From the NCBI RefSeq assembly GCF_902728265.1, contig NZ_CACVBR010000013.1, forward strand, positions 24,020 through 88,019: DNA of 64,000 bases, written 5' to 3'. The position numbers and the translations under genes were made by a program. The notes beneath the pieces were generated by a model. That model was given only the letters and a program-made list of their open reading frames with translations, was not told the origin of the DNA and did no database searches. The DNA is from Chryseobacterium potabilaquae (lineage in GTDB: Bacteria; Bacteroidota; Bacteroidia; Flavobacteriales; Weeksellaceae). Shown piece after piece: positions 42,013 to 51,191 of the stretch (positions within the stretch are counted from its first letter, which is position 1; the number at the start of each line of letters is the position of its first letter).

Positions 42013-44244
42013 TTAATTTCCAAGTTCCAATTGATTTTTCACTAACCTGTAGTATTCTCCTTTTAAAGCAACCAACTCACTATGATTTCCTTCTTCAACA
42101 ACCTTGCCTTTATCCAAAACAATAATGTTGTCCGCTTGCTTCACGGTGGAAAGTCTATGTGCAATAACAACGGCGGTTTTGCCTTTGAAAAATTGTTCAA
42201 GATTTTCCATGATAATTTTTTCGTTATTAGCATCTAAAGCAGAAGTTGCTTCATCAAAAAGAATATATCCGGGAGATTTGTATACGGCTCTTGCAATGAA
42301 AAGCCTTTGCTTTTGCCCACCACTTACTCCTAAACCTTCATTTCCAATTTTAGTGTTGTAGCTTAAAGGTAAGTTTTCAATAAAATCTTTAATATTGGCG
42401 ATTTCTACGGCTTTTCTTAATTTTTGTTTATCTACAAAGTCTTCACCAATAGCTATGTTATTGGCAATAGTATCATTGAAAATATAGCCTTCTTGCATAA
42501 CCACACCGCAATGATTCCTCCAATATCTTGGTGAAATATTTTTAAGCTTTGTATGCCCTATTTTAATTTCTCCTTCAGTAGGTTCATAAAATTTCATTAA
42601 TAGCTTTAATAATGTAGTCTTCCCACTTCCACTTGCTCCTACTATAGCGGTAGTTTTTTGATAAGGTATTTTTAAATTTAAATTTTCAAAAACAAAAGAA
42701 TCTGAACCAACGTACCGGAAAGACATATTTACGATTTCTATATCTTTCTCAGGAATCTCATGAAGATAAGTTTCATCTTGAATTTCTTCATCTTCTTTAT
42801 CATGAATCTCACTTAGTCTTTCCAGGGATATTTTTGCGTCCTGAGTTTGTTTAATAAAATCAATTAATTGCAATAAAGGATTATTAAGTTGCCCAATGAT
42901 ATATTGAACAGAAAGCATCATTCCTAAAGTGAGATTTCCATCTAATACTAATTTAGCAGACAGAAAGCTGACTAAAATATCCTTCATTTGATTAATAAAG
43001 CTTCCTCCCACTGATTGCCATTGTTCTAATGAGAGAGATTTTATTCTGATTTTGAATAATTTTACTTGTAAAAACTCCCAATCCCAACGTTTTTGCTTTT
43101 CTGCATTATGCATTTTGATTTCCTGCATCCCGTTGATGAGTTCAATCACCTTGCTTTGCTCTTGTGAAACCTGAGAAAATCTTTTGTAATCTAATTCTTT
43201 TCTTTTGTTGAGAAAAAATGATATCCAACCAATGTACAATATTGCTCCTGCAAAATAAAGAATAAACAGTCTGTAGTCATATAATAGTAATACAATACTG
43301 AAAATAACAAGATTTACTAAAGAAAATAATGTATTTAATGAGGAGTTTGTGAGAAGCTGTTCAATTCTATGATGATCATTGATTCGTTGCATGATATCTC
43401 CTGTCATTCTAGTATCGAAGAAACTAATGGGAAGTTTCATAAGCTTGATAAAGAAATCTGATATAATGGAAATATTTATTCTTGCAGAAAGATGAAGCAG
43501 TATCCATCCTCTAATAACTTCTATTCCCATTCTTCCCATAAAAAGCATTATCTGGGCGATAAGAACGATATAAATGAAATTGATATCCTGATTTTGAATT
43601 CCTACGTCTACAATACTTTGTGTGAGGAAAGGGAAAATTAATGATAATAAACTTCCTGCTAAAAGTCCAATGGCTAGTTGAGCAATAAGGGACTTATATT
43701 TTAGTAAATATTTTGAAAGAAAAGAAAAGCTGGCCTTACTTTCAAGCTCATCAAATTCTGTATGAAAAAATGAAGGAGTGGTTTCAAGCAGAAGAGCAAT
43801 ACCTTCTTCTGTTTTTCCAGTTGCATTTTCTCCAATCCAATGTTTTATAAAATCTTCTTTGGAATAAGTAATTAACCCGTAACTTGGGTCTGAAATATAA
43901 ATTTTATTGTTTTTATCAATTTTGTAAACAACCACAAAGTGATTTTTATTCCAATGAACTATACATGGAAAGGGTACTTCCTTTGCGAGAGTATCAAAAT
44001 CAATTTGAACTCCTAGTGAGCGAAAACCTAAATCTTCTGCCGCATCACTTAGCCCTAATAAGCTACTTCCTTCACGGGTTGTTTCGGAAAGATTACGGAT
44101 TTCTTGTAAAGAAATATTTTTTCCATAATATTTACTTATAATACGGAGACATGTGGGACCACAATCCTTAGAATCTGGTTGGCGATAAAAGGGAAAAGAT
44201 TTTAATTTCAAATGTATTTTCTTTTGGTGAGAATGAATTATCAT
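42013..44244 (-). CDS. Peptidase C39-containing ABC transporter (bacteriocin/RiPP exporter)
   Basis: The 743-residue protein cuts the leader from a peptide at a double-glycine site and exports it. Residues 1-135 are the C39 peptidase: C28 (DCGPTC), H102 (NKNHFVVV) and D119 (SDPSYG) complete the Cys-His-Asp triad, so it should be active. Six membrane helices follow (about 170-460), then the ATPase: Walker A GASGSGKTT, signature VSGGQKQR, Walker B ILFDEATSALD and the switch His (AHRLS). It pairs with HlyD downstream. The peptide substrate is not encoded nearby. Confidence 0.93.
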   Translation of the reverse strand: MIIHSHQKKIHLKLKSFPFYRQPDSKDCGPTCLRIISKYYGKNISLQEIRNLSETTREGSSLLGLSDAAEDLGFRSLGVQIDFDTLAKEVPFPCIVHWNKNHFVVVYKIDKNNKIYISDPSYGLITYSKEDFIKHWIGENATGKTEEGIALLLETTPSFFHTEFDELESKASFSFLSKYLLKYKSLIAQLAIGLLAGSLLSLIFPFLTQSIVDVGIQNQDINFIYIVLIAQIMLFMGRMGIEVIRGWILLHLSARINISIISDFFIKLMKLPISFFDTRMTGDIMQRINDHHRIEQLLTNSSLNTLFSLVNLVIFSIVLLLYDYRLFILYFAGAILYIGWISFFLNKRKELDYKRFSQVSQEQSKVIELINGMQEIKMHNAEKQKRWDWEFLQVKLFKIRIKSLSLEQWQSVGGSFINQMKDILVSFLSAKLVLDGNLTLGMMLSVQYIIGQLNNPLLQLIDFIKQTQDAKISLERLSEIHDKEDEEIQDETYLHEIPEKDIEIVNMSFRYVGSDSFVFENLNLKIPYQKTTAIVGASGSGKTTLLKLLMKFYEPTEGEIKIGHTKLKNISPRYWRNHCGVVMQEGYIFNDTIANNIAIGEDFVDKQKLRKAVEIANIKDFIENLPLSYNTKIGNEGLGVSGGQKQRLFIARAVYKSPGYILFDEATSALDANNEKIIMENLEQFFKGKTAVVIAHRLSTVKQADNIIVLDKGKVVEEGNHSELVALKGEYYRLVKNQLELGN

Positions 44245-44738
44245 TTATATTTTATGATAATATTCAAAAAATATTATCTATGAAAGCTGCTTGAATCTGC
44301 TTTTAACGAATCTAAAGCTATTATTGACTTTGTTTTGCTATAAAACAAAGAAAGAAATATCCGGTCGAGTAAGTTCCCATTTTAGGGTATTAACTCATCT
44401 GACTATTGTCCTCTAACCTAACAATAAAAGGGTTCTTTCAATAGTTTATATTCTAATTAGAGCTAGTCTGTTAGGGTTTTAAGCTTTTTATTCATTTGTT
44501 TTTTTTATGTGAATAATTAATTTAATCAATTAAAATAAGTGTTTTTGATAGATTATTCTAATTGATTCAAATTTATTTAATTTTTTATATAAAGGATAGT
44601 ACAAATTTAGTGTTTAATTGCTTTATTTTGACTAAGATTTATAATTGCTTACTTTCATTTTTTACTTTTCCAAGCTTATTAAAGAATGAAAAAGCCTAAA
44701 AATACATTTTTAATAAGGAGTTTTAAGTATGGGTAAGT
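44245..44738. other. Intergenic region, 494 bases, between transporter and VKOR-thioredoxin genes
   Basis: This gap would be the natural place for a precursor peptide gene. I translated every ATG-initiated frame on both strands and found only short frames (up to 19 codons) without a double-glycine motif. It is very AT-rich and should hold the promoter for the transporter-hlyD pair. I see no clear terminator for the upstream VKOR gene. Confidence 0.55.
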
Positions 44739-46250
44739 TTAGATATCTGCATCTTCTATTAAATCTTCGACAAAATAGTAGATATCTTCTCGATCATATT
44801 TTTCTGGAAATTGATGCCCATTAATAATAAATACAGGGGTGAAATTGAGTCCTGCCAAACTATTTTCTTTAGAAATATTTACTATAGGCTCTAAATCTTC
44901 TTGAGCGAAGCTTTCTTCTATATTTGCCTTGATTGTATTTCGATACCCAAATGTAAACCAATCTTCAATGGCATCTAAAAAAATCTCTTCTGATTTATTT
45001 TTATATAAATATATTAATTTTGAAATAAGATTGTTCAGTTTTTCATCTGTTCGTTCTAATGTATAGTTGAATCGTATTTGAATAGATATATCATTTGGAT
45101 ATTTCTTCAATAAATCTTTAAGGATTTTATGGGCTTCCTTACAAAAACCACAATAAGGATTGGATACTAATGAAATGTGAATTTTTGAATTCTTACTCCC
45201 TAGTGAGAATGTGTGGTTATCATTAAAGTTAATTCTTTCATTTTCTAATAGTTCTCTTTTGAATATATCATAATTTCTTTTAAATCTTAAGTTTCTTGCA
45301 TTGGACTTTTGTAATGTTTCCTTTTCTTGGAAAATAATATTTAAATATATAATTGTAGCGGCAGCAGTTAACCATAGAATAATGGCTAATAACAAAATAT
45401 TATAATTAAAAATTACGCTTTCAAAAAGAAAGAAACTGACTCCAATTTGAATGATAAGAATGGATATGATTAAAAGACAAACAAGACAGAATTTTTTTTC
45501 TTTTATGGTTTGTATATATAAGGAATAACCAATTGCTATTGTTGAGGCGAAGGTAAAACCCTTGATAATAAAAGAGGTAGTAGGTAAAAACAACCCTAGT
45601 ATAGAAAGTCCAATAAAATAAATAAGTGAAAAATCTGAAAACTTTAGGCCTAAAATATGGGTTTTGTCTTCATATATTATTTTATTGCAAGAGTTAGTAC
45701 TTGTATTTACTAAAGGATTATTTCCGCACATGGCATTAATAATAGTAGAGGTATTTCCAAATTTTTGATTATAAATTTCTAAAGAAATATATAGTCCAAT
45801 GAGTGAAAGAATATTAAAGATAAATTCATACCATATATGATTGAGTACGGAATATAAAATAAAGATGAACATAATTGAATATATGAAGTATTTAAAATCA
45901 TATATGTATTTTTGATATCCATTTTCTGCTTTCTCAAAAAGTAAGACAAATTCAGATGTCTTTTGATAGAGTTCTTTTTTATTGATTATTTGAATTGTAT
46001 CCGAATAAACTGAATATTTTGTTCCCGTTTTTTTTACTACTGAGAAAGATTGATCTACAATAGTTATAAATTCTTCGGGAAGTTCATCCCAATATTCTTT
46101 ATCTAGTTCATACGCTTCATTCTTTAATCCCATGAAATTAAGAGTATCACTAAAAGCAAGAGCGGAAGGATAATTTGGATGAGAGTTGAACTGGAAAATA
46201 AATTCTTGTTTATCCAAATGTAAATAGTTTATAAGTTTATCCAGAATCAT
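44739..46250 (-). CDS. VKOR-thioredoxin fusion with degenerate C39-like N-terminus
   Basis: The 503-residue protein is a thiol-oxidising partner of peptide exporters. Residues about 1-120 look like a C39 peptidase domain without the catalytic cysteine (HPNYPSALAFSDTL). Then come about five membrane helices with a vitamin K epoxide reductase core: a cysteine in NAMCGNN, one in TNSCNK, and the CxxC motif KKFCLVC. The C-terminal thioredoxin domain has NPYCGFCKEA (CGFC) and a cis-proline in NFTPVF. It should form disulfides in exported peptides. I use ATG 46250; the longer frame starts with a TTG. Confidence 0.85.
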   Translation of the reverse strand: MILDKLINYLHLDKQEFIFQFNSHPNYPSALAFSDTLNFMGLKNEAYELDKEYWDELPEEFITIVDQSFSVVKKTGTKYSVYSDTIQIINKKELYQKTSEFVLLFEKAENGYQKYIYDFKYFIYSIMFIFILYSVLNHIWYEFIFNILSLIGLYISLEIYNQKFGNTSTIINAMCGNNPLVNTSTNSCNKIIYEDKTHILGLKFSDFSLIYFIGLSILGLFLPTTSFIIKGFTFASTIAIGYSLYIQTIKEKKFCLVCLLIISILIIQIGVSFFLFESVIFNYNILLLAIILWLTAAATIIYLNIIFQEKETLQKSNARNLRFKRNYDIFKRELLENERINFNDNHTFSLGSKNSKIHISLVSNPYCGFCKEAHKILKDLLKKYPNDISIQIRFNYTLERTDEKLNNLISKLIYLYKNKSEEIFLDAIEDWFTFGYRNTIKANIEESFAQEDLEPIVNISKENSLAGLNFTPVFIINGHQFPEKYDREDIYYFVEDLIEDADI

Positions 46251-46881
46251 GTTAATATTTTTAATTAAAAATACATAGATGTTTTGGAATAGCAAATTTT
46301 TTCCTTTTATTGTGAAATATTTTGTAGTTTTACCATGTGGGATATAGTTTTATCTGAGGGAGTTTATGATTATATTATAGATTTCGTATTAAAAATACAA
46401 TGAATAATGAATGGGTGGGAAGTAGATGCTTTTTAGGATTTAAAACTTGAATATTATCGATAAATTATTTCAATGAGAAACCTTATTTAATGAGGACGAG
46501 AAAAAATAAATAGGGGGATCAATTAATTTTTCAAAGAAAAAGAATATTAAATTTTCATAATAAATTCAAATTTTAAATAAAGAAGAGAGTTCTCTAAACA
46601 ATTGTTTAGAACTTTGTATTTTTTTAATATAATTAATCCTGTAAATGGTTATTTTTCAATAAATGAGGTTTTAAATTATAATTCATTTATGTGGGAATAA
46701 ACACAAAAAAACTTAAAAAATCTTAAATTTTTCATAAAGTTTAAGAAAAGGTCAGAAATGTTTTTGTATTTCTAAAATATATTGTAATTTTACAACGCCT
46801 TGAATGAGGGAACAAGTCAAGGTAATAAATTTTTTTTCATCATTTGTGTTTTTAGAATCGTATCGCCTGATACGATTCTTT
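46251..46881. other. Intergenic region, 631 bases, with a candidate small RNA
   Basis: This holds the promoter side of the VKOR gene (minus strand) and, at its right end, a promoter-like site, a stem-loop and a terminator on the plus strand (46763-46886). All frames starting with ATG are short (up to 22 codons), and none shows a leader-type double glycine. I see no other RNA. Confidence 0.5.
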
Positions 46882-46886
46882 TCATT
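46785..46886 (+). ncRNA. Candidate small RNA or orphan transcript
   Basis: A promoter-like pair, TTTG (46763-46766) and TAATTTTA (46785-46792) with 18-base spacing, is followed by a stem CCTTGA (46798-46803)/TCAAGG (46817-46822), a T-rich linker, and a strong terminator (46854-46879) with a T-rich tail. The transcript would be about 90 bases. No gene is known to me with this structure, so the call rests on the signals only. Confidence 0.4.
46854..46886 (+). terminator. Strong terminator on the plus strand
   Basis: AGAATCGTATC (46854-46864) pairs perfectly with GATACGATTCT (46869-46879) around a GCCT loop, followed by TTTCATTTTT on the plus strand but not by T's on the minus strand. It therefore ends a plus-strand transcript, though it may also protect the 3' end of the DUF3810 gene, which stops at 46882. 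Confidence 0.75.
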
Positions 46887-47943
46887 TTTCATAGTTCAGA
46901 AGAAGGTCAATAAAGTAGGAATAGGTAATCGATCCTTCTTGTTGATTACTTTTTAGAAATAAGTTATTGGTGAATCCAAAGAAGTCCTCAAAGGCTCCCT
47001 GATGCCTCGCTACAAAAACTTTTTCATATAATCTATCTCTCTTCATTTCGGGAGAGTAATTTCTAATTATATACTTTACAAAAGCAGGGTCTTCTCCAAC
47101 AATAAATTTTAAAAGACTTTTTAATGTAAAATACTCAGTACTATAGCGGAGTTCGGGGTTTCTTGAATTAATACCAATCAGGTAGCCAATGAAGTTTGCT
47201 TCTTGTTCTCGTGCAAAGCCTAGTTGATGTGCACTTTCATGAGCAGATGTAAAAGGGATAAAAGTAGAAGGTAATGTTGAGTTGTATTGTGCTTCAGCAG
47301 TAAAAGGATTGTAATACCCCAATATTCCCGAATAGCTCATTATATCTTTAAATAAACTGGTTTTGAAGGAGTTAATAAGGTGTGTTTTCTTATTAGAAAT
47401 GGATTGAGGGATATGATGTTGTTGAGAAAGTATTTCTGTCTGTATTCCTTTGAGGTCGTTTACTACGAAAATACCATTTCCGTCTTCTTTAACTAATTTA
47501 CGAGTTGATTTACATTTTTTAAGGTATTGTATAGCCAATTTTTTTGCATTGTCAACAGTAGGTTTTTCCTGAGTGGATAATTTCTGGATAATAGGAGTTT
47601 GAAAATACAGCATTCCCCAGTTTAACTGATATATAAAATATAAAATATTAATGATTATCATAAGCTTTAGAAGGTATTGCTTCCTTTTCTTCTTTTGAAA
47701 ACATCGGATTATATAATATAAGAGAAATAATCCTAGTATAATATATAGAACATCTCCAGCCGAAAAGGGAATCCATGAAAAAGCTAATTGATGAAACCAT
47801 TTCTGCATTTCAAAAAAATGTTCAAAAAATGATACCATGAATTTTATTTTCGAAAAAATAAAAAACAAAAGAAATTGGGCAAGTAATACGCCTGCCCAAA
47901 ATCTTTTCTTTCTATATGTAAGTATATTATTAGTGACCTCCAC
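46882..47943 (-). CDS. DUF3810-family membrane zinc-metalloprotease-like protein
   Basis: The 353-residue protein has three N-terminal membrane helices (residues about 15-110) and a large outer domain with the motif SAHESAHQLGFAREQEANFIGY (around residue 240), a HExxH...E arrangement that fits a gluzincin-like zinc site. NCBI calls this family DUF3810. It overlaps the upstream MFS gene by 14 bases on the minus strand, so the two are co-transcribed. Confidence 0.8.
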   Translation of the reverse strand: MEVTNNILTYRKKRFWAGVLLAQFLLFFIFSKIKFMVSFFEHFFEMQKWFHQLAFSWIPFSAGDVLYIILGLFLLYYIIRCFQKKKRKQYLLKLMIIINILYFIYQLNWGMLYFQTPIIQKLSTQEKPTVDNAKKLAIQYLKKCKSTRKLVKEDGNGIFVVNDLKGIQTEILSQQHHIPQSISNKKTHLINSFKTSLFKDIMSYSGILGYYNPFTAEAQYNSTLPSTFIPFTSAHESAHQLGFAREQEANFIGYLIGINSRNPELRYSTEYFTLKSLLKFIVGEDPAFVKYIIRNYSPEMKRDRLYEKVFVARHQGAFEDFFGFTNNLFLKSNQQEGSITYSYFIDLLLNYEK

Positions 47944-49378
47944 CGCTTTTTGTAATTTTATTTAAATCAATACCCTGAGACTTTAAAATCGAACTTACGC
48001 GAATAGCATAAAATGCTAGATAAGCAAAGCAAATCACCCCTACGATATAACTAAAATGGATATTGGTAAGATCTGCAATATATCCTTGAATAAAGCTTAC
48101 AATACCTCCACCCATGATCATCATGATCAAAAATCCAGAGCCTTCGTTGGTGTGCTTTCCTAAACCATTAATTGCTAATGCGAAAATACAAGGCCAAAGA
48201 GTAGAGCAGAATAATCCAACACTCGTAAATGCATATACAGAAACCATGCCACTAGTAAGCATACCTATTAAGAGGGCAGTTATACCGGCTAGTGAGAAAA
48301 TAAGAAGCATCCTTGCGGGGTTACCTTTACTCATAATATCACAAATAACCATTACAATAATAATCAATGCGTAAACATAAAAATGAGATAAGTCGTGTTT
48401 GGCTATTGCATTCACCAAAAGGAATACACCAAAAGCAAGGTAGGGGGCTAAAAATCGTAAGATCTTTTTAATTCCTGCACCAAAATCAAATGCATCAACA
48501 GCACCTGTCCAACGACCAATCATTAAGGAAGCCCAATATAGAGAAATATAAGGAGCTATATCTTTGGTTTTAAATCCTAATCCTTTTTCCATGTAAGCAG
48601 GAAGATTGCTTGCTGTAGAAACTTCCACTCCTACATAAACAAAAATAGCGATCATTCCTAAAACTAATTGAGGATATTGAAAGGCCGATTTTCTATGTTT
48701 TCCTGAAGTAGCATCATCCGTATTTTCGATATTGGTTGGAGTAACTGCGGGAAGAGAAGAAAATTTTAGCATTAAAGCAACCAGTATAAATGCTGCTCCC
48801 AGGAAAAGATAGGGAATTTTAACACTTTCAATATTTCCCTCCATATTGCTTTCGCTGGAAGAACCGAAAATAGCAAATGAAATAATAAGAGGTCCAATAG
48901 TTGTTCCTAAATTGTTGATTCCTCCTGCCATTGTTAAGCGTTGTGAACCAGTTTCAGAAGGGCCTATTTCGATAGCTAAAGGGTTAGCCACGATTTGTTG
49001 GAGGGAAAATCCAAGCCCTACGATAAATAATGCTAGGATCATTAATATAAAAGACTTCATATTAGCAGCAGGGTAAAATAATAAAGTTCCGGCTGCTGAA
49101 ATCAGCAGGCCAAGAATGAGCCCATTTTTATACCCAATTTTGTTAATAAGATCTTGCTTTAGGCCTTTTGATACCGCCATATAAATTAAAGATCCTACAG
49201 TATATGCTATGTAAAAACAGATTTGTACAAGCATACTTTCGGTTTGTGATAAATGAAATGCCTTTTGGAATACTGGGATCAGAATGTCATTACTAGCCGC
49301 AACAAATCCCCAGAAAAAAAATACAGTAACCAATGGAGTGAATTGTCCCCAATTGGTTTGTTTAGAATAATTGGACAT
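47930..49378 (-). CDS. Sugar MFS transporter (FucP-like)
   Basis: The 482-residue protein has about 12 membrane helices in the MFS pattern and matches the L-fucose/glucose:H+ symporter group by its opening (WGQFTPLVTVFFFWGFVAASNDILIPVFQ), the first-half loop YKNGLILG, and the second-half GGGIVSFIQGYIAD segment. The substrate could be fucose, glucose or galactose, or an amino sugar; the sequence does not decide. It is followed by the DUF3810 gene with a 14-base overlap. Confidence 0.85.
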   Translation of the reverse strand: MSNYSKQTNWGQFTPLVTVFFFWGFVAASNDILIPVFQKAFHLSQTESMLVQICFYIAYTVGSLIYMAVSKGLKQDLINKIGYKNGLILGLLISAAGTLLFYPAANMKSFILMILALFIVGLGFSLQQIVANPLAIEIGPSETGSQRLTMAGGINNLGTTIGPLIISFAIFGSSSESNMEGNIESVKIPYLFLGAAFILVALMLKFSSLPAVTPTNIENTDDATSGKHRKSAFQYPQLVLGMIAIFVYVGVEVSTASNLPAYMEKGLGFKTKDIAPYISLYWASLMIGRWTGAVDAFDFGAGIKKILRFLAPYLAFGVFLLVNAIAKHDLSHFYVYALIIIVMVICDIMSKGNPARMLLIFSLAGITALLIGMLTSGMVSVYAFTSVGLFCSTLWPCIFALAINGLGKHTNEGSGFLIMMIMGGGIVSFIQGYIADLTNIHFSYIVGVICFAYLAFYAIRVSSILKSQGIDLNKITKSGGGH

Positions 49379-49420
49379 ATTTCTTAAAAATTTCTTAATA
49401 ACAAATATATATTATTTCTT

Positions 49421-50149
49421 TTAATTAGAGTGTTTCACTAATGTTTTTTTTATTTCGTAAAAAGCCGCTGCTTTCAAGTCTTTTGGGGAATCCGATGGTT
49501 CAAGAATACCATTAAAATAAACTTTTACCTTACCAGGATATCCTTTAGAATTATCAAAAGGAAAAATTTCTTTTAATCCAATAAATGTGTGCATTACAAT
49601 AGGGGAATTATGTTTTGAAGATAAAGTGAATGCTCCATCTTTAAAATCATCCAAAATAATGGATGTGTCATCCGGAACTCCTCCTTCAGGAAAGATAACA
49701 ATATTATTTCCTTCTTCCATCTTTTCGGCACATCTTCTGTAGACGTCAGCACGACTCCTTGCACTGCTTCGATCTACCATTACGCAAATTCGTTTGTATA
49801 TAGTACCAAAAACAGGAATTCTTACCAACTCTTTTTTTCCTACAAAACATATAGGGTGGTAGGGAAATAAAATGCACGTAAGCATAATATCCATAATAGA
49901 AGTATGATTGGAAATAATAACGTATTGCTTATTTCTATCAATTTTTTGGGTAGAAAGATTGATCAGTTCGTATCGTAATCCCATCCCGTAAAACATGGCA
50001 TAACTCCAATAACGTATGAATCGATATGCATATTTGTAATGTTTTTTGTTAAAAGATAAAAGATATACAGGTATACCAAAAAATATTGTTAAAAAAAATG
50101 CTAATAACAATAACCAGAACCTCCAAAGATGATTTAAAATCTTTACCAC
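49421..50149 (-). CDS. 1-acyl-sn-glycerol-3-phosphate acyltransferase (PlsC family)
   Basis: The 242-residue protein has an N-terminal membrane helix (residues about 10-32), the acyltransferase motif NHTSIMDI (HX4D, near residue 81), and FPEGG for phosphate binding (near 154). The usual role is making phosphatidic acid from lysophosphatidic acid. It stops 42 bases before the start of the MFS gene, and the GtrA gene starts upstream with a 3-base gap. Confidence 0.88.
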   Translation of the reverse strand: MVKILNHLWRFWLLLLAFFLTIFFGIPVYLLSFNKKHYKYAYRFIRYWSYAMFYGMGLRYELINLSTQKIDRNKQYVIISNHTSIMDIMLTCILFPYHPICFVGKKELVRIPVFGTIYKRICVMVDRSSARSRADVYRRCAEKMEEGNNIVIFPEGGVPDDTSIILDDFKDGAFTLSSKHNSPIVMHTFIGLKEIFPFDNSKGYPGKVKVYFNGILEPSDSPKDLKAAAFYEIKKTLVKHSN

Positions 50150-50152
50150 AAG

Positions 50153-50611
50153 TTAACCATTAAAAATTACTTTCTTTTTTATAGAATAATTAAGAACAGA
50201 GACTAATAATATGGCTGATATTTTACTAATCATCTCTGGACTTAGAGTATAAAAAAGGAACTTAATATTATCTTTAAAAATAAAACTGTAAAAAACTTGA
50301 AAAAAGCTGAGACTTAATAATGTAGAAAGAATGGATACCCCTATAAAATAGGCAAACTCTCTTTTTTTAGAATGCTTCCCTCTTTCAAAAACAAACCAAA
50401 TGCTTAGAAAATAGTTGGTGATGATACCACAACTTGTTGAAAAAATATTACTTAAAGGATAATGTATACCATGAAAATTGGTTTCTTGAGAAAACATGAT
50501 AGGAAGGTAAGTATTAAAGACTTTAAAACTTCCTATTTCTATGATGGCACTTAAACCTCCTGCTATTATAAAGAACAGTATTTGTTTTTGGCGTAATATT
50601 AATTCTCTCAT
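50153..50611 (-). CDS. GtrA-family membrane protein
   Basis: The 152-residue protein has four predicted membrane helices and the GtrA-type opening RQKQILFFIIAGGLSAIIEIGSF and LSNIFSTSCGIITNYFLSIWFVF. GtrA-like proteins are thought to move lipid-linked sugars across the membrane. It is the first gene before the acyltransferase, with a 3-base gap. Confidence 0.85.
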   Translation of the reverse strand: MRELILRQKQILFFIIAGGLSAIIEIGSFKVFNTYLPIMFSQETNFHGIHYPLSNIFSTSCGIITNYFLSIWFVFERGKHSKKREFAYFIGVSILSTLLSLSFFQVFYSFIFKDNIKFLFYTLSPEMISKISAILLVSVLNYSIKKKVIFNG

Positions 50612-50844
50612 TCAATTAGTATGATTTGCAAATTTATATAACTATATGTTAAATGATGAGAAAAGTTGTTAAAAATTTTTTTAGATTCGAAAATATTTCT
50701 AAATTTAATTTTCAGAACGATATAAGTTTTACATGGTAATTGATTGTATTTCAGTTGCTTGAGTTCGTTGTTTTTCGGTCTTCTACTGACCGGTTGACAC
50801 TAATAATCAGTAGAGTTTTGACATCACTTAATAATAATATTTGT

Positions 50845-51111
50845 ATGAAACATCAAAGCAAATACGGAAAATTTCAGCTCCATCTGAAAAATATTGAGGC
50901 TCTTGAAAAAGAAAACTCTCGATTCAAACGTATATACTCAGAATATGAAAATATGTCTCATGAACTTTGGAATATAGAGAATTCAAAAGAAGAATCTATT
51001 CCGGATGATTTTATTAATGCCATACTTCTGCAGGCTTCCTATTTAGAAGATGAAATTGAAGATTGGTTGATGAAGTTTGATAATAGAAATACGGATATAA
51101 AACATTCATGA
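50845..51111 (+). CDS. Small conserved charged protein
   Basis: The 88-residue protein is strongly charged and helical (KHQSKYGKFQLHLKNIEALE and RFKRIYSEYENM, then a segment rich in acidic residues). I start at ATG 50845; the longer frame starts far upstream without ATG support. It resembles small YdcH-like proteins of unknown function. It stands alone, with an 80-base gap to the next gene. Confidence 0.65.
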   Translation: MKHQSKYGKFQLHLKNIEALEKENSRFKRIYSEYENMSHELWNIENSKEESIPDDFINAILLQASYLEDEIEDWLMKFDNRNTDIKHS

Positions 51112-51191
51112 TTTTAGACAGCTTATGGGGGTTTTTAAAGAACATTTAAAGATAAATTCATAATTTAGCAACCTTAATAAAAATCTAAAAT

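Noticed and set aside
44463..44495. Minus-strand mini-ORF MNKKLKTLTD in the gap next to the C39 transporter
   Set aside because: The first ten residues resemble a bacteriocin-like leader, but a stop follows at once and no double glycine or core region lies downstream in any frame.
46335..46403. Plus-strand 22-codon frame (MWDIVLSEG...) beside the VKOR gene
   Set aside because: It has no leader motif, no cysteine pattern and no promoter; likely chance.
46804..46950. Plus-strand frame starting MREQVKVINFF within the sRNA candidate
   Set aside because: It runs through the terminator hairpin and then antisense to the DUF3810 gene, with composition unlike a real protein.
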